In this document: one piece after another, positions 7,221-17,010 of the stretch
Layout of the letters: the number at the start of each line of letters is the position of its first letter
Position numbering within the stretch: the stretch's first letter is position 1
NCBI GenBank assembly: GCA_010279815.1
Contig: QEOQ01000690.1
Location: forward strand, 308,107-329,856
Direction of reading: 5' to 3'
DNA length: 21,750 nucleotides
Origin: Brachionus plicatilis
Taxonomy: Eukaryota; Rotifera; Eurotatoria; Ploima; Brachionidae
The notes under the pieces: generated by a model
Databases searched by the model: none
What the model saw: only the letters and a program-made list of their open reading frames with translations
Told to the model about the DNA's origin: nothing
Made by a program: the position numbers and the translations under genes

Positions 7221-7797
7221 AAATTGCACCCTATTTAAAAGTATTAAAAATAAAGCGGAATTTATTTGCACAGATTTTGCAGACATACCTAAAATACCTA
7301 AAATTTCTAACAAACACACTTTACTAAAAAACACTCTTTACACTGATCCGCACACTATTTTTATTAATTTTTAGCTAATTAAAAAAAAACTTTTTAACAT
7401 TTTTTATTGTATTTTGTTAAAACTTTAATTATCAAATAAAATTAACAAGGAAATCAAATATTCAAAATTTTTATTTTTAATCAAATAATTTTTTAAAATA
7501 TTATTAATATTCTAAGGCTTTTGAAGAATAGGCCGACCTTTTTTAGGGTAAATTAATAAAAGTTTCAGTTAATTTAATTTTTAGCAAGGCTAATGCATGT
7601 AAATGGCTTTTGCCACACTCAGGCTCATGGTCACTTCCTGTTATTCCAGCTCTTATTAGTTAAGTATTAAACTTAACAATTAAATTCTTATTAATGATCA
7701 ACGTCTTTTAGTGAATCATTAGGAGTTCTAGGTACTCTTTTTCTCTTTCCTGTTGTGAAATTGATTTGTTTTCGTGTCCTCAGATTCTATTGAATAT
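7221..7797. other. Repeat-like spacer left of the palindrome
   Basis: No coding evidence. TTTCTAACAAACACACT at 7304-7320 recurs at 9087-9103 in the right arm of the palindrome, so some material is shared. A less AT-rich patch at 7585-7655 may be a retroelement 3' UTR remnant, but I cannot assign it. Confidence 0.35.
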
Positions 7798-9293
7798 GAT
7801 ACATTTCCAATTTTTTTAATTTTTATATTGAAAAAAAAAATTCTTTTTGATTGCTTTTTGAATAAGTATTAAGTTTAAAATTTAAAAAATTTTTTTTTTA
7901 AATGTGAAGAAAGTGTGTTATTTAGACTTTAAAAAAGTGTGAAATTAAGTTAAAAATTTTTTTTGAGTGTGCGAAATTTTTTTTGAATTTAAGAGTGCTA
8001 TTAGGTGAGTGTGTTTGTTAGAAATTTAAGATGTGCTGAGACGATTAAAGTATTGAAAAATGAAATAAAATTTGAATTAAATTCATATTGGAATAATAAA
8101 AAGTATCATAAATCATTTACTAATAAATACTTTATTTACTAATATAAGTCCACTTATCCTTCTTCAATGCGTAATCTGCACAAATTTAGCTTTAAACGGG
8201 GACTCTACTTCCTTTAATCTAAAAGCTGCACAAACAAACATGCTTGCATTTAACTATCCAAAGGTAAACATAATTAATTTATTTAGCACACATTTAATAT
8301 TTAAATAATACTTTTTTTTATTTTATCCTAAATATAGCACCCAGACTTGTATAAAAATCAGGCATTGTGAAATTTGGTACAAAAATCAAAAACAAAATAT
8401 AAAAAGTGCCAAAGCTCAAATTCTGAAGGACCAAAACATGTTCTGTAAATTGTAGCAGCTGTTACATCCTTTGTACCACCACTTAAAGTTGAATTGGATT
8501 TTTAATATAATGTAGTATCCCAAATTTACTATTTTCTGAGTTTTGCGGATTTATTGCAGAGCTTTTCAGAATCAGTATATTGGTGGTACAAAGGATGTAT
8601 AAGCTGCTACAATTTACAGAACATGTTTTGCTCCTTCAGAATTTAAGCTATGAAATTTTTAATATTTTGTTTTTGTTTTTTGTACCAAATTTCACAATGC
8701 CTGATTTTTATACAAGTCTGGGTGCTATATTTATGATAATATAAAAAAGAGTATAATTTAAAATATTAAATGTGTGCTAAATAAATTTATTAGAAGTTAC
8801 TTTTGATAAGTTAAATGCAAGCATTTTTGTTTGTGCAGCTATTAGATTAAAGGAAGTAGAGTCCCCGTTTAAAGCCAAATTTGTGCAGATTACACATTGA
8901 AGAAGGATAAGTAGTAGATATTAGTAAATAAAGTATTTATTTGTAAATGATTTATGATACTTTTTATTATTCCAATATGAATATAATTCAAATTTTATTT
9001 CATTTTTCAATACTTTAAATTCATTATTTTGATACAGGATAATTGTTTCAACACACACAAAAATCGTCTCAGCACATCTTATCTTTATTTCTAACAAACA
9101 CACTCACCTAATAGCACTCTTAAATTCAAAAAAAATTTTTAACTTAATTTCACACTTTTTTAAAGTCTAAATAACACACTTTCTTCACATTTAAAAAAAA
9201 AATTTTTTAAATTTTAAACTTAATACTTATTCAAAAAGCAATCAAAAAGAATTTTTTTTTTCAATATAAAAATCAAAAAATTGGAAATGTATC
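7798..9293. repeat. 1.5-kb near-perfect inverted repeat (palindrome / foldback element)
   Basis: The left arm, 7798-8481, begins GATACATTTCCAAT and ends TTGTACCACCA. It is matched in reverse by the right arm, 8581-9293, which begins TGGTGGTACAA and ends ATTGGAAATGTATC. The spacer is 99 bp. Matching landmarks include CACCCAGACTTGTATAAAAA in the left arm and its inverse near 8700-8722, and the block around CGGGGACTCTACTTCC. The right arm carries about 44 extra bases (near 9018-9061) absent from the left. No long open frame and no clear flanking duplication are present. It could be a long-TIR foldback element or a local inverted duplication. If transcribed it would form a roughly 690-bp hairpin RNA. 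Confidence 0.85.
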
Positions 9294-9709
9294 TTAAAAG
9301 TCAAGACTTTGACTTTTTTTAAAAATTTAAAAAAATTAAAAATTAAAAGTCAAAAATTTTTTATATCCTGAAGATGCTTGTGTCTTATTTATTTCTAAAA
9401 TTTTTTTTTAACGCACAAATACTTTTTTATTTTTTATTCATTAATTCACTTGAAAAGGATATAATAATAATATGCATTGTTTAAAAATGCATGTTTCAAT
9501 TTTTAAATTGAAAAATAAATTTTGATTTATAATTTTATTATTTCCTGACAACAAAAAAATGTACAACTTAATTTTTTTAATTCTTTTTTCAATATAAGTC
9601 AAAGCCCTGACTGGTAATTTTTAAATTTTTGAAACAAGCCAAGACTTGTCATTTTTTTTATAAAAATTTTCAAGTCCAAGTCATACTTTGACTTGTTTTA
9701 GACTATTTC
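9294..9709. repeat. AAGTC-rich dispersed repeat, hAT-related
   Basis: GACTT/AAGTC occurs many times at 9297-9320, 9345-9350 and 9597-9710. The block 9370-9660 matches 16410-16650 in inverted orientation: both contain the (inverse) order CAAGTCTTG(G/A)CTTGTTTCAAAAAT, AATTGAAACATG, TTTAAACAATGCAT and GACACAAG. It is probably a remnant of the hAT-like family whose ends are seen at 4585 and 6880. Confidence 0.5.
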
Positions 9710-10059
9710 TGACTTTTTTGCTAGTATGCTTTATAACCAATTATTAAATTAATACCTAAATAATTACTCACCTTTTTTACTCTCTTTTCTTTTGAAAAAT
9801 TTTATAAAAATGATTTTAAAGAAAATTTAACAATCTTTTAATATTTTCAGTTCCATAACTGTTTCTAAAATAGTTAATCAAATATTAAATTAATAACCAA
9901 GAGTCGACTGGAATAATTGAGCTCTTCAATTTTTAATTTTTTAAGTAACAATTTTTTACTTAAAAAAAGCTTTTGTCACGGTCATACAAAAATATTTTTT
10001 AAAAAACTAAGTAAAGCTGAATAAAAAATTTTTAAGAGAAAGATAATTTTGGGTGGTTT
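9710..10059. other. AT-rich spacer
   Basis: No feature that I can support. Confidence 0.45.
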
Positions 10060-10500
10060 ACAAAAACAGTTTATCAGTCTTAATACCTTTAAATGTAAAA
10101 ATAGACCTCTTTGCAAATTAATAAGAGAGCTTGAATCACATTTTCAAACTAAAATCAACTTATAAATCTTACAAAAAAAATTACACAACATTCACATTAA
10201 TATGGATTTAAATAGATCTTTACATAAATCGCCTCTTGATTATTGCTTCATAACATTTAATGTAGGAATGAAAAAGCCCAACTACAAAAAATTCAAAAAA
10301 ATCTTTAAAATCATTAAATATTTTCCAATCATAACATTTATTCATTCGTTGCACAGAATTTTGAAATTAAATTAATTCAATTAAACACAGAACTAATATT
10401 CATAAAAATTTTCTTATTCTGGAAGAGAAAAAGAAATAAGGTTCCGCTAATTCAAAACGTCCACACTATCACCAGAATCGATATTCGACCACAAATGTAA
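10060..10500 (+). pseudogene. Decayed LINE reverse transcriptase, thumb/C-terminal region
   Basis: Bases 10219-10377 read LHKSPLDYCFITFN and then a Lys-rich stretch (KKPNYKKFKKIFKII). This fits the conserved LINE order (IYKSLIRS..DY....., then KIQ.IQN.ALR) also seen in the RT copy at 20161-20340. A one-base shift then opens 10370-10500, reading QLNTELIFIKIFLFW to the stop at 10498. Upstream, 10060-10165 has a weak match to the preceding RT segment and contains a stop. Two or more disablements and the AT drift indicate an old copy. The catalytic core (ADD) is not present. The identification rests on pattern order only. Confidence 0.5.
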
Positions 10501-10920
10501 GCTGTGGTTCTATAATAAATACTTATTTTTAGTGGAAGGTCGAATAAAAATATCAAGAAAATTTAAAAATTTATAATACTAAGCTAAATTAATAAAATAT
10601 ATTTGAAAATTATAAAAAATTTTGATATTTGTCTAAATTTAAAAGAAAATATGATGTAAAAATTATTTTAGAAAAAGATAGTTGAATTTTTGGAAAAATG
10701 AAAATAATTTCACATTTAAAATTTTCTTAATTTTTAGATTTTTTGCGCAATATTTCAGAAAATAAAAAAAAAACTCTTCTAATTTATTTAGTCAAATTAA
10801 AAATAAAAATTTTATGAAATATTGAACAAGAAATCTAAAAATATGAAAATGTAAAAATGTGAAATTTTCTACATTTTTGGTTAAAAAATTCGAAAAACAA
10901 AAACAAGATATAAAAAAATT
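10501..10920. other. AT-rich spacer with short inverted repeat
   Basis: TATTCGACC (10482-10490, at the end of the RT remnant) and GGTCGAATA (10538-10546) form a 9-bp inverted pair with a 47-base loop. The rest is AT-rich without features. Confidence 0.35.
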
Positions 10921-10924
10921 TCTC

Positions 10925-11216
10925 TCAACGTTTTGTACAGAATTTTCTCTAGTTTCAGAATGTGAAATAAAAAAAATTGACCAAATGGTGTTTTGGAGGA
11001 CTAGTTTCTTTTTTATTAAAAAATGACACTTTTTTGATGGCTTTTCTTGTAGTAAAACATGAACAAAACCAAATTTATATAAACTCAACACATCGTTTTG
11101 TAGATTATCTTCTTCGCTTTCAGAATATATGTAAAAAAAAATTTTTTTCAAAATTTTTTAATATACGGTTTGGGGGTTTCTAGGTACGTAGAGTTCGAAT
11201 TTGAGGTCGAGAATCG
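10925..11216. repeat. Degenerate two-copy tandem repeat, period about 166 bp
   Basis: CGTTTTGTA, TTCTC or TTCTTCG, then TTTCAGAAT and a purine run occur from about 10927 and again from about 11092. They are followed by GGTGTTTTGGAGGACTAG and GGTTTGGGGGTTTCTAGG respectively. The end of the second copy (GGGTTTC, GTAG, GAATTT, GTC) also resembles 1223-1270. The open frames crossing this area on both strands are not supported as genes. Confidence 0.38.
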
Positions 11217-11847
11217 ATTCTGAAGATAGTGAGGACGTTTTAAATTAGCAAAACCTTACATTTTAAATAACCTTAACTTTTTAAAGCCCACATCGGAAAT
11301 CTATCACGAAAGATCTAGAATTAGCACCCTAATAAATGACACTTACTCAATCTAAGTTTTTAACTTTATATTCTGTATACAATCTTTTCAAAACTTCTAT
11401 TAAATTAATTTAAATGTGTTTTTGTATTAATTAATTTAAGTCAGTAATAAAAGTAAAAACAATTTTTGGTTCGGTTCCATTCTCAGCATAGTTTAAAGTA
11501 TTATTATTACTTTAATCGTTTATAAGAAAAATTAATTTAATCAAAAAATACTACCATATCAAACACAAAAACTTTAAAATTAATAAAATTTTTTAATTTA
11601 GATCAATTTTCATCCCAAAAATTCAATAAATTACAAAAGAATCCAGGCATACAATTAAAAAAAGGAAGTCCAACCAAGATCCTGGTGGTGGTCAAAAAAA
11701 TCTAGTTAGAATTAGTAAAAAATTTGCAACATTTATTAAAATTTCAACATTTTTTTGGAAATATTAAAAATTTGTTAGATCTTTTCTTAATAAGTGTTTT
11801 TTATAATTTAATCATCATAAAATTTGTAAAATAAATCGATTTAAAAA
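11217..11847. other. AT-rich spacer
   Basis: No coding, RNA or repeat feature that I can support. Confidence 0.45.
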
Positions 11848-11872
11848 TTTTATTTTATTTTATTTTATTTTA
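11848..11872. repeat. (TTTTA)n microsatellite
   Basis: About five perfect TTTTA units, followed by a T run that leads into a retroelement-like 3' tail. Confidence 0.7.
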
Positions 11873-11880
11873 TTTTTTTT

Positions 11881-11935
11881 TTTTTACCTCACCCTCGCGG
11901 TGTTTACTGAATAAATAATAATAATAACAATAATT
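11881..11935 (+). mobile_element. Short LINE 3'-end fragment with (AAT)n tail
   Basis: A GC-rich patch, ACCTCACCCTCGCGGTG, then TTTACTGAATAAA and (TAA)n. A GC-containing 3' UTR with AATAAA directly followed by a short A-rich microsatellite is the usual look of a severely 5'-truncated LINE 3' end. No coding part remains. Confidence 0.42.
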
Positions 11936-12323
11936 AAAAATTTTATTTTTTTTTTATTGACAAACAATGTCATTCAATTTTATATTCTAGAATGGTTCTG
12001 TAAACCGGTTTTGAAAGCAGAATTGATTTTTATCTATAATATATCAAATTTTTAGTTTTTAAGTAAATTCAAAAAAGTCTTTGTCAAATTTTTTTAAAAT
12101 AATTAAAATTTATGTTACCCATTTGTTTTACTAAATAAATTTGTAAATTAAAAATTCAATTTAAATTTTAAAATTTTTTTTCTGGTCACCGTATTTTAAC
12201 TCTACTCGTATGACAGATAATTTGAAGAAAAAAAAATAAAACAGACCATTAAAATTAGTTAAAAACATTCAACAAACTTTCATAAAACAAGAATGGCTCC
12301 ATAATTTCCTAGTTAATAATTAA
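11936..12323. other. AT-rich spacer
   Basis: No supported feature. TTAACCCATTC at 12320-12330 could be the far end of the piggyBac-like element, but it matches the other end poorly. Confidence 0.35.
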
Positions 12324-12516
12324 CCCATTCTGGATTAATATTTTTTTCGAATTTTTTTTTAAATAATAGCTAAATTTTAAGAAGTTTAAAAAAAAAAAAT
12401 TTAATCAATTTTTTTGCTCAAGCAAATTTTAAATATTAATCAATATTGTGAAATTTTTGACATTATTAAATTTAACTTCGTTTCGCTTTATTTTAGTTTT
12501 TTTCAATATTAAAATA

Positions 12517-13062
12517 TCATTTAACAATATTAAAATATCGGAGTTTTTGGTGTCGTTGGTTGACTATTAGATGAAGATGCCTGAGAATTCCTTGAACTTT
12601 TAATTGAGGGTCAACAGATTCAGCAAAAGCATTTGTACAGTCTAGTACCATTTTTACCATGCTCAAATCAAGAATGACCAAAAATGCCGATAAAGCAGTG
12701 CTATCTATTCTTGAAGCTGCAAAACTTGTAAGACCAATATTTTCATTAAAAACTATTCTTTTTCTAATACATGTTTCATCACCGTCATCTAACTTAGTCC
12801 AATGAACACCAGCTTTTGAAGTTTTGTCTAAATTTCTAGATTGCCCAGATGGTGGTTGCTGGTCACTGCTGCATTCAATTGGTTCATCGAATTCAGACTC
12901 ACATTCATCGTCTGATGAATAATCAGAAACAAGATATTCATCTTCAGAGTCTAAATCTTCAAGGTCAAAATCAACGTCAGACTCGTCTGAGCCACCTGAT
13001 TCGGCATCGTTGGCATTGACAAGTAAGTTTAATGCACGTAGGGCTGAAGCTCTGATTGGCAT
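12517..13062 (-). pseudogene. piggyBac-like transposase, N-terminal fragment
   Basis: The minus strand is open for 181 codons from the ATG at 13062. Residues 18-65 are very acidic and serine-rich (DLEDLDSEDEYLVSDYSSDD), like the N-termini of piggyBac transposases. Next comes HWTKLDDGDE and then, around residues 106-147, an F.E..GL....I......AFL.ILD.SM...VLDCTNAFA pattern. That fits the start of the piggyBac DDE domain, which ends in a TN.YA-like motif. The catalytic Asp residues, which lie further on in the roughly 550-residue family, are missing: the frame ends in an unrelated tail. This is therefore a truncated transposase unless more exons exist. A TTAA-flanked terminus upstream (13352-13355) supports the assignment. 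Confidence 0.62.
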
Positions 13063-13100
13063 TTTTATAATTTTTAATTGTTTGATAAAGTTAATAGTAA

Positions 13101-13209
13101 AATTATAATTTTTTTAGTGTCAAAAAGTTGAAAAATTTAACTGGGTTTAAAAAACCCCCTCCGGGACTTTATGTATAATTTTTTTTTTTGACACCAAAAA
13201 ATTATAATT
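13101..13209. repeat. Hairpin in the piggyBac-like 5' region
   Basis: AATTATAATTTTTTTAGTGTC (13101-13121) pairs with GACACCAAAAAATTATAATT (13190-13209). The loop contains TTTAAAAAACCCCCTCCGGG. That loop resembles, in direct orientation, TTAAAAAACCCGCGGGTC near the element end (13327-13344), suggesting a subterminal repeat used by the transposase. Confidence 0.5.
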
Positions 13210-13323
13210 TATAAATTCTAACTATTAAATTACATATACAATTCAATTTCAAATTGAAGAGGAAAAAAAATTTAAAAAAAAAATTTTTTTCTGATTTTTA
13301 TTCGATTTTTTGCAAAAAAAAGA

Positions 13324-13355
13324 GCTTAAAAAACCCGCGGGTCTTCTAGTGTTAA
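13324..13355 (-). mobile_element. Terminal inverted repeat and TTAA site of the piggyBac-like element
   Basis: Read on the minus strand from 13355, the sequence is TTAA, then CACTAGAAGACCCGCGGG. A TTAA target followed by C(A/C)CTAGAA is typical of piggyBac ends. It lies about 290 bp upstream of the transposase ATG, as expected for the 5' end. A matching 3' end was not found with confidence. Confidence 0.6.
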
Positions 13356-13704
13356 AGCGTTCATTTGAGCGATACCTGGGTAAACTCAATTCGGACTTTA
13401 ATTTTGTCCTATAGGTTTTCAAATAAATTTTTTATAAGAATCAATTAAAGATCAATTAGAAAAAAAGGATTCTTTTTAAATTTAAATATTAAACATTTAA
13501 TGTTTAGTTTAAAAAAATAAATAAAAAAAGTTTATTTCATAATTTTATTGAGATTCTAATAAATTAAGTTTTTATCATTTGATCATGATAATTAACTTCA
13601 AGTTGCCCTTTTACCTTCTCTTTAACAAAAACTTCCTTCCATAATTTAAAATAGTTATCAATTTTTAAGAAAAAGTGTTTATTTAATAATTAAATAATTA
13701 AGCG
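13356..13704. other. AT-rich spacer
   Basis: A slightly less AT-rich patch at 13356-13420 flanks the TTAA site and may be old host sequence. Nothing else is supported. Confidence 0.4.
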
Positions 13705-13859
13705 TTAATTTAATTTAACAATGTAAATACAATATAAATATTTATTTTCTACTCTATTTGTAAACATACATTTAATATATATTTTAATCATAATGCGACT
13801 ATGAGGGCTAAAAAGAAGGCAGCACCATTCGGAACTGCCCTGGAAAGGCTTTTCCTTAA
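13705..13859 (+). repeat. Dispersed repeat copy A with GC-rich hairpin core
   Basis: Runs from TTAATTTAATTTAACAATG through ATATTTATTTTCTACTC to GAGGGCTAAAAAGAAGGC and CCTGGAAAGGCTTTTCC. A copy in inverted orientation lies at 15847-15994. The GC-rich core can form small hairpins (GGCAG with CTGCC, GGAAA with TTTTCC). The family is unknown. The two copies could be the terminal inverted repeats of a single 2.3-kb element. Confidence 0.65.
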
Positions 13860-15846
13860 TTTGTTCCTTAATTAAATAAATAGTGTTAACTATTTTTTCA
13901 CGTAGAATCTTATTAATTGGGGAATTTATTTAATATTTAAAGAAAAAATAAAAAATTTGGGGTATTTTAATTAAATTTATTAAGTTAATTAAAATTTTGA
14001 AATTCGAATAAACATTTAATGATTGAATTTTAATTCAAAAAGTTAATTTTTCAATTAAAAAAATAATCTTTAAATATAAAGCTAAATTCGTATTGACTGA
14101 ATATTTTCCTTCTTATTTATTTTTAATCTAAATATAATTTTTTAATTACTTCGCCAAAATAGGTATTAATTGTATCAAATAAATCCTAGGTGAATAAATT
14201 ATTGGATTTCAATGTCAACCAATAGATATTTTAATTTAACTAATTAAAATAGATAAAGATAAAAATGATAAATTTTTTTTTTCATCGGAACGGAACTATA
14301 ACCTAATTTTTAAAGGTAAACGAAAGTCTATCGAGAATTTAATCTCAAGAGAGAGTTACACTTTGATCAACAGCTCACACCAAAAGAATAACAATAATCT
14401 AAAATTTAATTTAAAAATGCATTTGTTGTGTGACAATAAAAAATGATTATTGTTTTGATACTAAATTCCAATCTGAGATGATAATTTAATTAAACTCATT
14501 CATCGTCAAAACCTATCTAAATTAATTGATAAAATTCAGAACTTGAAATGATATAAATTACACTCGAATCATCGGCGCCATTGATCTACAAAAAAGAAAA
14601 CGAATTTAATTTTATCTAAATTTTTACGTGCTCAAAAACACTAAAGAATTTACAACATTTAAAACTATTTATTGGCCATTGATTGCTCGTGGACATCCAA
14701 AAGCACATACCTAATTGCCAGCTAATTTATCATTTTGCCTCTATTTGATTATAGCGCTTTTCTAACGAGGCATATAAAGAATAAAATTAATCATAAATTC
14801 TTTTTTTTAATTTTTTATTAATTTTCTTTAAATCTTCATTTTATTTTTTATCTAAATACTTGCATAAATAACTCTAAAAATTATCAAAGTTTTACTTTTT
14901 TAATTAATACGAATTATTTAGTATAATGATAGATTTTAGAAAAAAATACTATTTTTTATTTTTATTAATTTTGTTTTTCTTTAACTTTTTCGACAATATT
15001 TTAACTTGAATTTTTTTTTTTAAATTCTAAATTTTTAAGACAGCTTTTCATATAAACAGTTCTCATATTTTGTTAAATTATTTTTTTTTATAGAAAGTTG
15101 GCTCAGTAAAATATAATTAAATATTTAATATAGTAAAATTGAAATAAATTTTAAAACAAATGTTTTTTTTTTAAGTCAAGATAAGTGGCAAAAATCGTAA
15201 ATAAGCTTTTTTTTTTAAATTTTTTATGAAACTTTATTAGACTTATGCCAGTTAAGTAACAAAATCCGTGAAGAATCTTAAATAAAAATTTATTCTTAAT
15301 ATTTATGAATATTTTATATGAGAAATTTTTTGAATGTAGATTTTATATTAAATAAGAAGAATTTAAAAATTTTAAAGATTAAGATTCAGTTTGTCAAATG
15401 TTTATATATATTCCTAAAAAACATTGCATTTTTGAATTTTCAGAATCATTTTTGAATCATTAAATACTTATTTAAAATTTTTTTTTTAATTTTACTGTTT
15501 TTATTTTTATTTATTTCTTAAAACGCCTTAGAAAAGATTTAAAGTAAAATTATTTAAAAAAAAGACTAAAATTAGAAAGATATGATTTTTTTTAAATCTC
15601 GAATTACAAAGTTCTTTATTCTCATGCAAGCTTGTATAAAACTTTATTAAAAAAAGTTAAATTTATTTTAGTTTATTGAAATGAATATAAATGCCTCAAC
15701 TGATGACGTTCACCATGTTTTGCATTTCTATGTCTGAGAATTACTTTATATTTTTTAATTGTTAAATTGTTTTAAATGAGTTAATGAATAGAAAAATAAA
15801 AGAGGGTTTTCAAGTCAAATATATTTTTAATGTTTTTTTTTTAATA
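13860..15846. other. Non-coding interior between two inverted repeat copies
   Basis: Mostly AT-rich without supported genes. The subregion 14530-14790 is noticeably less AT-rich and includes CATCGGCGCCATTG, GATTGCTCGTGGACATCC, CTAATTGCCAGCTAATTT and CATATAAAG. It could be a conserved regulatory block or the worn interior of an element. An inverted pair AACAATAATC (14390-14399) and GATTATTGTT (14445-14454) is also present. An open + frame at about 14240-14443 has no recognisable content. Confidence 0.35.
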
Positions 15847-15994
15847 ATTTTGGAAAAGTTTTTCCAGGACAGTTTCGAATTGCAGCGCCTTCTTTTTAGC
15901 TCTCGTGGTTTCAATACTATTAAAATATATATTAAATATATGTGTACAATTAGAGTAGAAAATAAATATTTATATATATTGTTAAATTAAATTT
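15847..15994 (-). repeat. Dispersed repeat copy B, inverted relative to copy A
   Basis: The reverse complement of this segment matches 13705-13859 along its length: ATTTAATTTAACAAT, ATATTTATTTTCTACTC, TTTAATATATATTTTAAT, GAGAGCTAAAAAGAAGGC and CTGTCCTGGAAAAACTTTTCC. Differences are scattered, with a few small gaps. The open + frame across it (15784-15990) is incidental. Confidence 0.65.
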
Positions 15995-16084
15995 ACAAAA
16001 TTCTGTTTACTTTAAAAGAGGATCCTCACTTAAAACTTTGAATTTTTCTGATTAGGTTAATTTTGGAAATTTGTTTTGAATTGG

Positions 16085-17010
16085 TAATTATCAAATTTTT
16101 TTTGTAACTGATTTTGGGATCTAATTTAATACCAAGAAATGTTGGATTTGGGTCAAGAGTGAGTATGTGAGTTGCCGATTTTTATTTTCATTCCATATGT
16201 TTTCTCATAATTTTAAAAGACTAGCTTTGGCAGATATTGTGTAGCAAGTTTTCTTTTCATTAATTTTAAATCCCCATTTTTCAGTACTTAATGATTCCAT
16301 TCACTGCCTTTTGAAGAATTTTTTAAATTATGTTGTTTATTATTGTTATGTTATTTTGGGTTGCTTTACATCTTCTCATGTGGGCTTTAATTCCTATTTT
16401 TGAACAGCAAGTCGAAGTCTTGACTTGTTTCAAAAATATAAATAAATAATATATCAAATTAAAAGGCATATAATGTCATAGAGAATAATAAAATTATTAA
16501 CTTAAATTTCTTTTTCAATTTAATAATTGAAACATGAATTTTTAAACAATGCATTTTATCATTGTATCCTTTTAAAGAAGATAAATGAATAAAAAAAATT
16601 GTGTGAGCTTAATAGAAACTTTAAAAATAAATTAGACACAAGGACAGCACAGAGTAAGTTTTCGACCTAAATTAAAAAAATTTTTTTTACTTTAAATTTT
16701 TTATTTATTTGTTCCAGAATTCACAATGCTAAAAATAGTGTAACTTTATTCATTAGAACAGGTCTTCTATCCATTAATCTTTCATTTTCAGAGCTACGGC
16801 TCAACTTCCTGTTACTAAAAGTTAACTTATTTTTCAATTTCCCCTCTTTTTATAAATAAAAAAATTTTACTAGATCATCTGCAAAAAGCAGTAAGTTTTT
16901 TCTAATTGTTTGCTCAGCATTATAAGCTACATTTGTGTAAAAGCACTGTTCACTGATCCTCGAGGAACCCCTGCTTTAATTGGGAATGAGCCTTTGAAAG
17001 AAAAGATTTA
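16085..17010 (-). pseudogene. LINE reverse transcriptase pseudogene, interrupted by inserted sequence
   Basis: On the minus strand, 17010-16952 reads FKGSFPIKAGVPRGSV, the RT motif containing VP(Q/R)GS. 16893-16870 encodes FADDLV, the catalytic (Y/F)ADD box. 16290-16230 reads KWGFKINEKKTCY, and 16142-16115 contains FLGIKLDPK. These four motifs occur in the normal LINE RT order. Stops and frameshifts occur between them, including a scrambled region after PRGSV. The distance from FADDLV to KWGFKI is about 590 bp, where intact RTs need roughly 100-120 bp, so about 450-480 bp has been inserted between about 16325 and 16795. That insert carries a hAT-related repeat. Not functional. Confidence 0.72.
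16405..16660. mobile_element. hAT-related repeat inserted in the LINE pseudogene
   Basis: Starts with CAAGTCGAAGTCTTGACTTG and matches the inverse of 9370-9660 along about 250 bp: AATAATAAAATTAT, AATTGAAACATG, TTTTTAAACAATGCAT, GTATCCTTTT and GACACAAGGA. It sits where the RT frame is interrupted. The exact insertion ends and target duplication could not be fixed. Confidence 0.5.

Noticed and set aside
6880..9709. One large hAT element containing the whole palindrome
   Set aside because: The right end (near 9709) matches the left end only loosely and no 8-bp duplication pairs GATTTTTC with the right flank. The parts are kept separate.
10792..11183. Overlapping open frames on both strands (119 and 68 codons)
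   Set aside because: They are Phe/Lys-rich translations of AT-rich degenerate tandem repeats with no domain pattern.
12324..13351. Complete piggyBac-like element from TTAACCC at 12320 to TTAA at 13352
   Set aside because: The left terminus does not convincingly match the right TIR, so only the right end is annotated.
14240..14443. Open + frame of about 68 codons
   Set aside because: Its composition is biased and Asn/Lys-rich, it has no motif and no convincing splice context, so chance is likely.
15695..15740. C/D-box snoRNA-like pair: TGATGA followed by CTGA
   Set aside because: The boxes are only about 35 bases apart and there is no flanking terminal stem, so it does not meet the usual architecture.
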